DNA of 64,000 nt from assembly GCA_947650285.1 (NCBI GenBank), contig CANTFL010001005.1:62001-126000 (forward strand). Reading direction: 5' to 3'. Origin of the DNA: Hyaloperonospora brassicae. Its lineage: Eukaryota > Oomycota > Peronosporomycetes > Peronosporales > Peronosporaceae. Both the position numbers and the translations under genes were made by a program. Below, piece after piece: positions 22,121-30,880 of the stretch. The notes beneath the pieces are model-generated. The model was not told the origin of the DNA, made no database searches, and was given only the letters and a program-made list of their open reading frames with translations. Within the stretch, counting starts at the first letter, position 1; each line of letters opens with the position of its first letter.

Positions 22121-22475
22121 GCACAAGGAGAGGCAAAGAGGAAGAGGAAGAGACTCGACAGTCAAAGATGCCTGATTGGTGTGCATGCTTACAAGATGAT
22201 GGTGAGGTCGAGTGATCGTTGGCAATAGGACCTCAACAATACAACCGCACGACCCATTTGGATGTGGATGGTATGTTATTCCCTCCACAATCTCAGGAAC
22301 CTCTCACTAGTAATGGCGATGCACGTCAGCCAATCAGAACGGTCAGCGACGAAGAGCTACGGAACAGCTCCACGCGTCTGCTTTGTATCGCCCGTTCTCT
22401 TACAATTATAAGCGAGAAAAGGACATATCCTCTAGAGTCAATCTACACGACCAGTGCAGTCAACGAACGTCCGTC
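22121..22475. other. Intergenic between ETFA and DAD1
   Basis: No gene recognised; must hold the ETFA terminator and the DAD1 promoter. Confidence 0.5.
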
Positions 22476-23072
22476 ATGGCAAAGACCTCAATGACGAAAT
22501 CCAGTGCCGGCGTCGGTTCCATCGTCAGCGACTTTTGCGCCACGTACGACAAGACAACGCCCAAGAAACTCAAGCTCATTGACGGCTTTCTTGCCTACGT
22601 CCTGGCAACGGGTGTACTGCAGTTTCTCTACTGCGTATTGGTGGGCACGTTCCCGTTCAACTCGTTCCTCGCGGGCTTCGTATGCACTGTCGGCGTCTTT
22701 GTGCTCGCCGGTGCGTGCTGTTAGTTTCTCGTCGTTCCCTCTTGTTAACTATACTGCCACGACGGACACGCACACGCTACGTGCGCTGTGGCAGACGGGT
22801 TCTTGTTTCCGTACCGGTTGAAACGTTTTTACTCACGCAAATTGTTGCTTTTTCTTTTTTCGTTTTCGATGTCGTTGTTTGCCATTATGGTGTTTCTGTA
22901 TGCTCTTTTCGTGCATGTGTTGATTTGTCATACGTGACACTATACAGTGTCGCTGCGTATGCAGATCAACCCGACCAACAACTTCCAAGACCGCACGGAG
23001 CAACGCGCGTATGCCGACTACCTCTTTTGCAACCTCATCCTGTTCCTCGTCGTGTTTAACTTTATGGGTTAA
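22476..23072 (+). CDS. DAD1: Oligosaccharyltransferase subunit DAD1/OST2
   Basis: Exons 22476-22710 and 22948-23072 (intron donor GTGCGT, acceptor ATACAG) give 119 residues. The protein has a short soluble N-terminus, then TM segments ([38 protein letters not shown]) followed by [12 protein letters not shown] and a last TM ending LVVFNFMG. The SLRMQINP and FNFMG motifs are diagnostic of DAD1. It is a small subunit of the ER oligosaccharyltransferase that N-glycosylates nascent proteins; ALG14 elsewhere in the window acts earlier in the same pathway. The splice joins GCC-G with TG-TCG in phase and regenerates the conserved VLAVSLR. Confidence 0.95.
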
Positions 23073-23380
23073 CAACGGATCGTGACCACGGGACAGCAAG
23101 CAGAGCCTTTTGCTATAGTTGTTCGAACGAGCAAGGCACAAGGGTTCGAGTGCACAAAGTGGATGGCAAAGAGAGCTCTAGTGTACGCACACACACAGCA
23201 GAGGTCTTTGTCTACTAGTGTTGCATGTCCCTCGTTCCTCCCATGGTAATAACACAGTAACGCGACGTGTTGACGACAAGATATCGAGTGCTTTGTTTTG
23301 CTTTCGTGTTGTCCGTTGCAGATCGATACGTGTTTCCAGGACATTGAAGTCTTTCCAGCACGAAGCTCTTCGACACTGAT
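23073..23380. other. Convergent intergenic region
   Basis: Lies between the 3' ends of DAD1 (+) and the repeat protein (-). No gene recognised. Confidence 0.5.
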
Positions 23381-25312
23381 CTATGCCGCGTGTTTGCACC
23401 GTTTACGCGGAGGTTCGCCAAACGGGCTGCAGGTCAGCATGTTGAACGGCACAGCTACTTGCAATGGCTGCCGGAGCGGTTCCTTGGGCGCCGTGAACCA
23501 CGTCTCGCTGCAAAACGAGAAAATGTGCGCCCAGACTGCTCCCGGGAGTATGTTCCGTCGCGCAGATGTCAACAGAGTTGTCCACACGGCGCGCCGGAAT
23601 CGCGGCGGATACCGGGAATGACTTGAAGTGCTCCACCGTCGAGTCGAGTGCAGCACAATGAGTCCAAAGGTGCCGTGTTCACTGGAAGCCGAAGCCAACT
23701 CGGCCTCGGCATTGACCCACGTGCCCTGGACCAAGACGCCGTTGCAGCTCATGGCTGCCGTGTACGTGTACAAACCCACTTCGCCCTTGACGACGTACTG
23801 CTGGTCGTACACGATATGTGTCGGGTCCCAATGCCCCGAGATGGGGCTCAGTTGCTGGAACACGCGCTCGGTGCATTGACCGAGCAGTTTGCCATCTGGA
23901 CACAGCTTCAGCTTCAGATCAAAGGCATATTCGTAGCCATCGGCGTCGATCGCACGTCCAGACAGCTCGTACTCGCCTGACGTGAATGTTTGGATCGCAT
24001 TGTCGTCGTCACAGAGATCAATGGCCAAGTCGCTGCTGCTGCCGACGCTGTACTTCAGGAGGTGTACCTGCTCGTGAGGACAATCTGATGGCCGCGTACG
24101 CGCCTCTTCGCTCTTCTCCCACTTGACTGCGATCGGTAAGAGGTCCACGCGCACCAATTCGAGCTCAAACGTGCCGCGCCCGCCCTGGTACCCGTCCACA
24201 TGACCCTTGTCGACATTGTGCCATCGACCCGTGAGCGTCGCCCGGGGCTTCATCGCGATCGCCCCCGAGTAGCGGAAATGGCCCACAGCTTCCCGCACGC
24301 GGTACTCGAGCACGTACGCAATGCGGTTCGCCTTCCAGCGTCCAGTCAATCGACACACTTGTGGCTGCGCGACTTCACACGACGTGCCGTGCACTGTACC
24401 GTCCGCTTGCAAGTACAGCGTAACGAGGCAGTTGTCTTTTGCACGGGTCGTCCCAAGGGCACCGTAGCGACTTCGCCGGCCGTTCCTCGTTCCCGGGACC
24501 GCTGCCACCGGCCCAAACGTTGTGGTGAACCCCTTGAACTCGTACTTGCCCGGCCGCAGCGGCATTTCCCTCCTCTCTGGTCCATTGTCCACTGGTAGCA
24601 CTGCTGCGGCTACTGCTGCTGCTTGACGTGGGCACTGCACGGGCACGAGCTGAAACGTTTCTGCCGTGCAAAACTCGGGCAACGCCATTGACGACGACGC
24701 TGCAGTCCTCAGCCCCTGCAACGCCATTGACGACGACGCTGCAGTCCTCAGCCCCTGCAACGCCGTACACGACAGTAGCGATCCTCGACTTGATGCTGTC
24801 TTCACTTGAGGCAACTGCTGGTGCACGTCGCGTTGCCAACGGCTATGGCGCCGAAGCTGCCACGTGCCGATAGCCGGTGCGTCCGACGCAAAGGGCACGT
24901 GCAGGTGGCACGTTCGGGCGCACGGGTCGGCAACTTGCGGTCGTCCAGTGGTCACCACGTGCACGAGACAGCAATAGTAGCGATCCTCAGCTGCGCTTGC
25001 GTTCCCGTTGGGCTTCACGGTGGACGCGTCCAGTGTCTCGTCTGTCCGCCTGAGGTGGGCAGTGCCCATCACGTCGGCCACGACGCGTCCCCTTTCTCTT
25101 CGTCGGCCGCCGTCTACAAGTCGCACGGGACTACTGTCGACACGGTCTGTTTCGAGGAAGGGAACGGCTTCGGCAGCAAACACAGTGCCACGCACGAGTC
25201 CGTCGGCTGAAATGGTCAGCAATAGGCGACGGGGTGGGCCAGAGACGGACGGGCACTGGCCCGAGAAGTTGCCGTCGAGAAGGCGGTCGAGACGCAGTGG
25301 GACAGCGCACAT
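23381..25312 (-). CDS. Repeat-domain protein with C-terminal F-box-like end, larger paralogue
   Basis: A 643-residue ORF with ATG at 25312. Two clear copies of a ~115-residue beta-rich unit are seen at about residues 251-390 and 443-555. Each has the pattern GxY(E)xxG ... L-L-DG-GxxxE ... GxW ... YxxxY ... Y-Y ... GxW ... GTFxL. A partial copy lies at about 11-60 (LLTISADGLVRGTVF). The C-terminus (NILPGAVWAHIFSFCSETWF) resembles an F-box start but is too short to assign. The linker carries a duplicated 13-residue unit from a 39-bp tandem repeat. The next gene, 25649-26878, is a paralogue with one repeat and the same C-terminus. Family unrecognised; a scaffold or substrate-receptor role is speculation. 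Introns in the N-terminal half are possible. Confidence 0.6.
   Translation of the reverse strand: MCAVPLRLDRLLDGNFSGQCPSVSGPPRRLLLTISADGLVRGTVFAAEAVPFLETDRVDSSPVRLVDGGRRRERGRVVADVMGTAHLRRTDETLDASTVKPNGNASAAEDRYYCCLVHVVTTGRPQVADPCARTCHLHVPFASDAPAIGTWQLRRHSRWQRDVHQQLPQVKTASSRGSLLSCTALQGLRTAASSSMALQGLRTAASSSMALPEFCTAETFQLVPVQCPRQAAAVAAAVLPVDNGPERREMPLRPGKYEFKGFTTTFGPVAAVPGTRNGRRSRYGALGTTRAKDNCLVTLYLQADGTVHGTSCEVAQPQVCRLTGRWKANRIAYVLEYRVREAVGHFRYSGAIAMKPRATLTGRWHNVDKGHVDGYQGGRGTFELELVRVDLLPIAVKWEKSEEARTRPSDCPHEQVHLLKYSVGSSSDLAIDLCDDDNAIQTFTSGEYELSGRAIDADGYEYAFDLKLKLCPDGKLLGQCTERVFQQLSPISGHWDPTHIVYDQQYVVKGEVGLYTYTAAMSCNGVLVQGTWVNAEAELASASSEHGTFGLIVLHSTRRWSTSSHSRYPPRFRRAVWTTLLTSARRNILPGAVWAHIFSFCSETWFTAPKEPLRQPLQVAVPFNMLTCSPFGEPPRKRCKHAA
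24681..24758. repeat. Two-copy 39-bp tandem repeat inside the coding region
   Basis: Unit 24681-24719 is repeated exactly at 24720-24758 (begins AACGCCATTGACGACGACGC). The length is a multiple of three, so the frame is kept. Confidence 0.9.
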
Positions 25313-25648
25313 GGGCGTCGAGGGAGCGACCGCGGGACGAGACAGTCCGTCGTGTGCTCGCGCCGGTGAAAGTCAAAGTGTGACGTTTGAGGGCAGTGGC
25401 GTCTTTTCTTTTTCTTTTTTTCTGTCTGAGCAAAGCCACACCGGGACATGTCGCTGTTGCGCTGGGACTGTTTCAAGGACGAGCTAGAGAACCGAGCGCT
25501 CCTAGGGACGTATGGATGCCACTGTATCGACGAGTGGATCAACAAAGAGGCTATAAGCGATCTACAGAGAGAGAGAGACTGGTACATGGCTACATGAGGT
25601 GAACCTATACTCGGCTCTCGTTTTCGTTCTAGGTTCCGTCGAGCTGAG
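25313..25648. other. Intergenic between two paralogues
   Basis: No gene recognised. A T-rich TTTCTTTTTCTTTTTTTC tract lies at about 25403-25423 and an (AG)n run at about 25568-25576. Confidence 0.5.
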
Positions 25649-26878
25649 TTAGTCCGTTGTGCCGTTGCTGGTGTGCACGTCCATGCGAAACCAGTTGTAC
25701 CCACAATAGGATGCGACCGCGCGGACCAACGGATACGGCAGGAGACGAGGATCACGAGACGATGCAAGCAGCAGCAGCTTGACGCACGCTTTGAAAGCTG
25801 CTGGGTAGTCGCTGTGGTACGCCTCGCTCCAGACTCGAACAGCACTTGTGAGTTCGAATGCTAGAAGGCCACACTCGGCTTGACGGGTGGTGGTGTCGAG
25901 GTGGGTGAGCAGTACTGGTATCTTGGCGTTTTGCCATGTGCCGTGGACCCCCGAGCGCGTGGCAGTACCGTAATACACGTACGTGTGCTGATTGCCGTGC
26001 ATCTCGTACCGCAGCAAGTAGTTGAGCGTGCGACGCGTCCACGTACCACCCAGTGCACACTCTTGCGCAAACGGTAGCTCGCGAGACGTGCCCGAGACCT
26101 TACCATTTGCTTCCAGCGTCAGTTCCACAGCACACTCATAGACGAACGCGTTCTCTGCAATCGTAATGCCGTACAATCGGTACCGTCCCGGCGTCAATGG
26201 GTACATTGCTTGCTCCAGTGGCTCGAATCGATGACGCACGAGTCGCAACGCAAAGTCCTGCGCCGCTTCTTCGCTATCTTGCATGTTCACAAACTGCCCC
26301 GAGATACCATGCTCGATCGAAAGGTGGGCGCGGCATTGGACGGCCTGCGACAGCCACGTATTGTGCACTCGCCGCTCCCATGTAACAAGCTTGAAGTCCA
26401 CGACAAAGCCTCGTTGCTGACATGTAGCGCCAATTGTTTCTTCAATTGCGTGTCCGTCGTACGCTCGCACCTGAATATCCTCGCGATCTTCTGCACTGTC
26501 AGCTTCCATTCGGTCCTGTAGCTCCTCACGTGGCAACGCCATAGCTTCATTCACAGCGTCTCGATCGTCTTGTACCAATTCCTCATTGCCTCCATCTTGT
26601 CGCCTGCCGCGACCATCTTGATCATCATCATCATCTTCTACCTTTTCCACCTCTTCTGTCTGTTCTTCTTCTTGTACTATGTGATGATTTATTGTATCAC
26701 GAGCTCTTGGATTGCGTTTTGCGCCGGAGTTGTGAGCCGCAGATGCGATTCGTCCACTCTGTACTCGAAGACTGTTATCGCTGTAGATGTAGAAGTCGAA
26801 ACGACGTTTCGCGCGCAAGAAGCCTACGGTACCTTCGCACTCAAAGACTTCGACCAGGTCAAGGCGTCTCGTAGCCAT
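25649..26878 (-). CDS. Repeat-domain protein with C-terminal F-box-like end, smaller paralogue
   Basis: From ATG 26878 (MATRRLDLVEVF) the ORF is 409 residues; the frame is open to another ATG at 27007. An acidic low-complexity linker (EEEQTEEVEKVEDDDDDQDG) is followed by a repeat unit starting YPLTPGRYRLYGITIAENAF, with VSGTSRELPFAQECALGGTW and GVHGTWQNA, the same pattern as the two units in the neighbour. The C-terminus (HSDYPAAFKACV ... LLPYPLVRAVASYCGYNWF) aligns with the neighbour's HSRYPPRFRRAV ... ILPGAVWAHIFSFCSETWF. The two genes are tandem duplicates on one strand. Function unrecognised. The 26878 start is preferred because the extra N-terminus adds nothing domain-like. Confidence 0.6.
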   Translation of the reverse strand: MATRRLDLVEVFECEGTVGFLRAKRRFDFYIYSDNSLRVQSGRIASAAHNSGAKRNPRARDTINHHIVQEEEQTEEVEKVEDDDDDQDGRGRRQDGGNEELVQDDRDAVNEAMALPREELQDRMEADSAEDREDIQVRAYDGHAIEETIGATCQQRGFVVDFKLVTWERRVHNTWLSQAVQCRAHLSIEHGISGQFVNMQDSEEAAQDFALRLVRHRFEPLEQAMYPLTPGRYRLYGITIAENAFVYECAVELTLEANGKVSGTSRELPFAQECALGGTWTRRTLNYLLRYEMHGNQHTYVYYGTATRSGVHGTWQNAKIPVLLTHLDTTTRQAECGLLAFELTSAVRVWSEAYHSDYPAAFKACVKLLLLASSRDPRLLPYPLVRAVASYCGYNWFRMDVHTSNGTTD

Positions 26879-27550
26879 GGACGCGTCTGCTGGGGTCGAT
26901 GGCGGCCGCTCATTGGACGAAAGTCGTGAGCTTTGCAAGCGACTTGCACATTGTGTGGAGCACTTCCGATACAAGATGGGTACACTGGAGATGACGAGCA
27001 GGGCCATAAGTGCCTGACCAAGCGACGGACGCGTCTTGATATTGTCCCACGTCAGGCGTTCTTTCGTGCTGCAAAGCGTGAATCTCTATTCCGACATACG
27101 GCAAGACAGTTGGTACCAGCTGTGGATGCACTTCAAGCTCTCTCAATCGCTGACGACCACAAAGAGCTTGACAAGACAACAGCACGTGCTCGAAACGCCA
27201 GCGTGAGTAGGACCACGTGCTGTTACAGCACCCAGCAACGACTCTTCGTCTCCACAAACTACATACAAGTCGACTTGGAAACGACCGACAGCGTCACAAT
27301 CAGGTGGCGGACGATTGCAGCTGGTCCTGCAAGCAATGAAGACGCTTCTGTTGGACACAGCTCGTAGCTACCGTCATGCCACGATCGCGACCGTGTCAAA
27401 ATACGAGCCGTGTGGTCGATGGAGAACAATGTACGCACATGCAAGCAAACGTACGTACGAAAGTATATAACCAGCTTCTTCCCTGCCTCGCCCTCTCCCT
27501 TCTTCCTCCCTCCCTGCACCGCTCTCGCCTTTTCCTATCCCTCGTCTTCT
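26879..27550. other. Intergenic upstream of the repeat protein and downstream of RPB6
   Basis: Minus-strand open frames at 26910-27257 and 27143-27358 have no ATG start and no recognised domain; they could be part of an unrecognised upstream exon. A CT-rich tract lies at 27478-27552. Confidence 0.4.
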
Positions 27551-27961
27551 CTATTCAATGATAAGCTCATCGATGCTCCAGTCCTCGAACGAATTGTCGG
27601 GCAGATAGCGCCGAATGATGATGGGAATCTTGCGTTCCCGCAGCTCTTTCATAGCGATCTTGAGCGGGTCCGTCTCGCCTTCAATGTCCACCATCACTGG
27701 TGCGTTCATCGAGATCTGCAACGCGCGTGTGCCTAATACACGCGCGCGTTCGTACTTTGTCATGTACCGCGTCGTGATCCGATTGGCGTTTGGCTGTTTG
27801 TGCGACTCGTCGAGCACTTGGAGCTTATTGTCTTCATTGCCCGTCTCGTCTGCGCCATCGAACAGGTCTTCCGCTGGCACTTCGTCGTCCATCTCGTCTT
27901 CCGGGACCTCGTCGTCGTCCATATCGCGATGGCCGCCGTCGTCGTAGTCCATGTCGTCCAT
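27551..27961 (-). CDS. RPB6: RNA polymerase I/II/III common subunit RPB6 (RPABC2)
   Basis: A 136-residue protein with the usual acidic N-terminus ([20 protein letters not shown]) and the conserved RPB6/omega-like core: [20 protein letters not shown], then [20 protein letters not shown] and a C-terminus [10 protein letters not shown]. The subunit helps assemble the largest subunit in all three nuclear RNA polymerases. Length and motif order match the family and no intron is needed. It is transcribed divergently from RBM42, with 192 bp between the start codons. Confidence 0.97.
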   Translation of the reverse strand: MDDMDYDDGGHRDMDDDEVPEDEMDDEVPAEDLFDGADETGNEDNKLQVLDESHKQPNANRITTRYMTKYERARVLGTRALQISMNAPVMVDIEGETDPLKIAMKELRERKIPIIIRRYLPDNSFEDWSIDELIIE

Positions 27962-28153
27962 CGCTCCCGAGCAGCTCTCGTTGATCTATCTGTCTGCCTT
28001 CCACCCAATGGACACAGTCGCCACGAGCATTTCTAGCCAATGCGATGACAGCGTCGGGTCTGTAGTTTCATCCAATCACGAACTCGATGAGCGACGCGAG
28101 TTTTGTCCAGTGAAAAGTGCACAAAGACGACACACACAGACACACGGACGGCC

Positions 28154-29155
28154 ATGACCGACCTGGACGATGAGTTTGCCCGCTTTGAAGCCGAGATCCA
28201 GTCGCTCGAGCAGCAGACAACGAGCGAACACACACGTGAACTGGTCGAAGAGACGGAACAGAATGCTCAGGAGATTTCTGGTGCGAAAGGAACGACGCAA
28301 GCGGACGCAATGGCTACTCCAGGGGCAAAAAAGCACAAGGTCATGGCTACATCCACGATCTACATGGCTCCACCTCGTCCGGTACCTGTGAAAAAGACGC
28401 AGAACGTCGAAGAGATTGCTGAAGACAGTACAGAAGTACTGGATGGACGTCCGAGGATGCTCAACACACTAGAAGATGTGGCAGCCCATCGAGGAGCACT
28501 GAGTGGCTTCCCAGCTGGCACAACGGGTGAACATGCTGCGGTTGTAGCCTCGAAAAGCTCCAGTACCGGGTCTATGACCGAGTACAGATCGCTGCAGCCT
28601 CGTGTGGACATGGACACGGGCAATGTGCTGTCCATAGAAGAGCAAGAGATGATGAATCGACAGCAGAGTGTGTACGAGTACGATCCGAAGAGAACTGCAG
28701 CAAGTATTGCTGCTGTGCAACCAAAGAAGGAGGGAGAAGCACGTGGGCCACCGACTGGAGTGAAGACGCAGAAACGTCATGTGCGTCTTGCTGGTGGTAA
28801 GGTGTGGGAAGACCAGACGCTTGAGGACTGGCCGGACAATGACTTTCGTCTCTTTTGTGGCGATCTCGGGAACGAAGTAAGTGACGAGCTCCTTGCCCAC
28901 AGTTTTTCAAAGTACGCCTCGTTTCAACGGGCACGTGTAGTGCGAGATAAGTTGACGCACAAGTCGCGCGGGTATGGCTTTGTGAGTTTCGCAGACCCGT
29001 TCGACTGTGCCAAGGCTTTGCGTGAAATGAACGGCAAATATATCGGCAACCGGCCTGTCAAGTTGAGCAAGAGCAAGTGGCAAGAGCGCAATATTGACGT
29101 TGCCAAGAAGAAAATGCGCAAGCGCAAGCGTGACAAGCACCACCTCTTCAACTGA
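28154..29155 (+). CDS. RBM42: RNA-binding protein RBM42-like
   Basis: A 333-residue protein with one C-terminal RRM. RNP2 is FRLFCGDLGNEV and RNP1 is SRGYGFVSF, with VKLSKSKWQERN after the domain as in RBM42 proteins. A basic tail (KKKMRKRKRDKHH) follows. The N-terminal two thirds are Glu/Ser/Thr-rich and probably disordered, with a short APPRPVPVKK motif. RBM42 homologues are linked to spliceosomes and hnRNP K; the role here is inferred from the RRM. The ATG at 28154 is the first in frame; the longer open frame upstream begins from a TTG. Confidence 0.88.
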   Translation: MTDLDDEFARFEAEIQSLEQQTTSEHTRELVEETEQNAQEISGAKGTTQADAMATPGAKKHKVMATSTIYMAPPRPVPVKKTQNVEEIAEDSTEVLDGRPRMLNTLEDVAAHRGALSGFPAGTTGEHAAVVASKSSSTGSMTEYRSLQPRVDMDTGNVLSIEEQEMMNRQQSVYEYDPKRTAASIAAVQPKKEGEARGPPTGVKTQKRHVRLAGGKVWEDQTLEDWPDNDFRLFCGDLGNEVSDELLAHSFSKYASFQRARVVRDKLTHKSRGYGFVSFADPFDCAKALREMNGKYIGNRPVKLSKSKWQERNIDVAKKKMRKRKRDKHHLFN

Positions 29156-29803
29156 TCTTAGCCAATAGACGCTTGCTAGCTGCACTAGACACGTACTGGG
29201 CGGCGTGCCATGGCGACTTACGAACGAATGTGACACGTCCAGCATGGGTGACTCTCAGCAAAAGCCTGTGCCACAGTGTAGCCGCAAGAAGACGCACGGC
29301 TTTCGGCCGCCTGTCTTGGACTCTTGGTAGCTTGCCACGAGTGTTGTGGAATGTTCGTACCGTAGTTGTTGTTCATCCGTCTTCGCATCACTACAGGATC
29401 GTACGTAGGTCAACAGTAACATAGCTGCACTCACGATCACTCCGCTATGAGCACGCGAGATGTCCACCATCAACTGTCTAGCCCTACTTCACTTTGCACG
29501 TGTCCTCGGGTGGATTGCACAGAACAACGCCTTGTATCGTTTTAAATGAACGACACAAAATGCAGTCCTCTAATCAATACGCTTACTGCGGATAGACCGC
29601 GCAAGCTGCTGTAACGTGGTGCCCAAATGACCTCTTGAGACTTTGTCGCGTCAAGCAGACTACTGACGCTCGTAAATGTAGCCGTCGTGCATGTAGCCAT
29701 CAAGCCCAGTGTATCCATCTTGCAAGATGTACCCATCTCTGCTTTCCCGACATGTATGTGCTCCACATCACTTTACCTTGCCACTTCCAAACGCGTGGTA
29801 AAC
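29156..29803. other. Intergenic between RBM42 and LAMTOR4
   Basis: No gene recognised. Confidence 0.5.
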
Positions 29804-30376
29804 ATGGTGCGTGCTCCCGTCCAGCGCGGCCTTTTCAAAGCTCTCTGTCTCCATCACTACTGCATCTTTCGCTATACTCTCAACGCACATACATTCATTG
29901 CTTTCTCTACTACATGTGATGGACTGCTCACTCGTGTGATTGCGCTGTACTTGACACACAGGACGCTGGCGCCTTGCGAACGGTTCCTAATCAGACGGGC
30001 ACACTGGTGCTCAGCGTCTTGGGCCAAGTCCTCTCAGCTACGGGCGAACTCTGCGGCACGTCTGGAGAGATCGTAGCAGAGACGATCTACTCGATGCTGC
30101 AGGACTCGAGCAGTGTGCTGGACACGAGTCAGAAGGAAGAGCTGCAGCGCATGATCAGTACGTCTGTTGATCTGTTTGTTTCATTGTGTTTTTTTGCCGG
30201 TGGATCGATACACGCACTGTTTTATAGGGTGTATCGAACGAGGTTTGCAACGTTTGACTTGTTTGTGCTGACAATTGTGGGTGCATGTGCTAGTCACGTT
30301 CCCGACGCACGACTTTGTAGTGACGCTGGATGAAGAACAGGTCTATATAGTCAAGCGCAACACGATGGGGGACTAG
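29804..30376 (+). CDS. LAMTOR4: Ragulator complex subunit LAMTOR4-like
   Basis: Three exons are inferred: 29804-29806 (the ATG only, donor GTGCGT), 29962-30157 (donor GTACGT) and 30294-30376, giving 93 residues, close to the ~99 of animal LAMTOR4. The protein begins MDAGALRTVPNQTGTLVLS, matching the roadblock/longin-like start of LAMTOR4, and ends THDFVVTLDEEQVYIVKRN, matching its last strands (VYIVKR). Ragulator anchors Rag GTPases and TORC1 at lysosome-like membranes. Phases at both junctions are consistent. The one-codon first exon is unusual, but without it the frame has no ATG. Confidence 0.8.
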
Positions 30377-30880
30377 AGAAAAAAAAGAGAGAGAGAGAGA
30401 AAGAAGACGAAGGATGGAACGAAACGAGAGGGGGAGACGATCGAACCAGTGGCTGAAAGTGTCAAGTGAAGGTGTGTCGATACGGTACGAGTGACTATCA
30501 CGTCGTTCGAGGACTGTGCGGTGCAAGGATGCAAGGCCACCACTGGAACGGACGCTCTTCACGTCATTGTCGTATCTAGTTCTTCATCGTTTATCATGTG
30601 TGGAACGACCGTCACTGCTGTCTACATACCTATCGCTCCCTCCATGACTTCAACAACCCGTTGCTTCAATACACACATTTGCCTCATAGCTACACTGTCG
30701 TTTAGACTAACCAGTACCTCGTTTTCGTCCACGTGCGTGCTTCAAAATGGCTACACCATCGTTCGCTCGGACCTCAACTTGCTTACTTACGCATGTTTGC
30801 ATAACCTGTCAATACTAATTCCCTGTGCAATCGCATACACGAAAGGCCGAGTAGCTCTGATCACGCACATCATCAATCGC
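30377..30880. other. Intergenic, upstream of the PIH1 gene
   Basis: A purine run with GA repeats at about 30378-30407 follows the LAMTOR4 stop. The frame of the next gene is open through this stretch but starts from a non-ATG codon, so it is treated as non-coding. Confidence 0.5.

Noticed and set aside
24375..24839. Minus-strand ORF overlapping the linker of the repeat protein
   Set aside because: Starts from TTG in another frame of the same region; could reflect an intron or frame shift in the linker, but no evidence fixes it.
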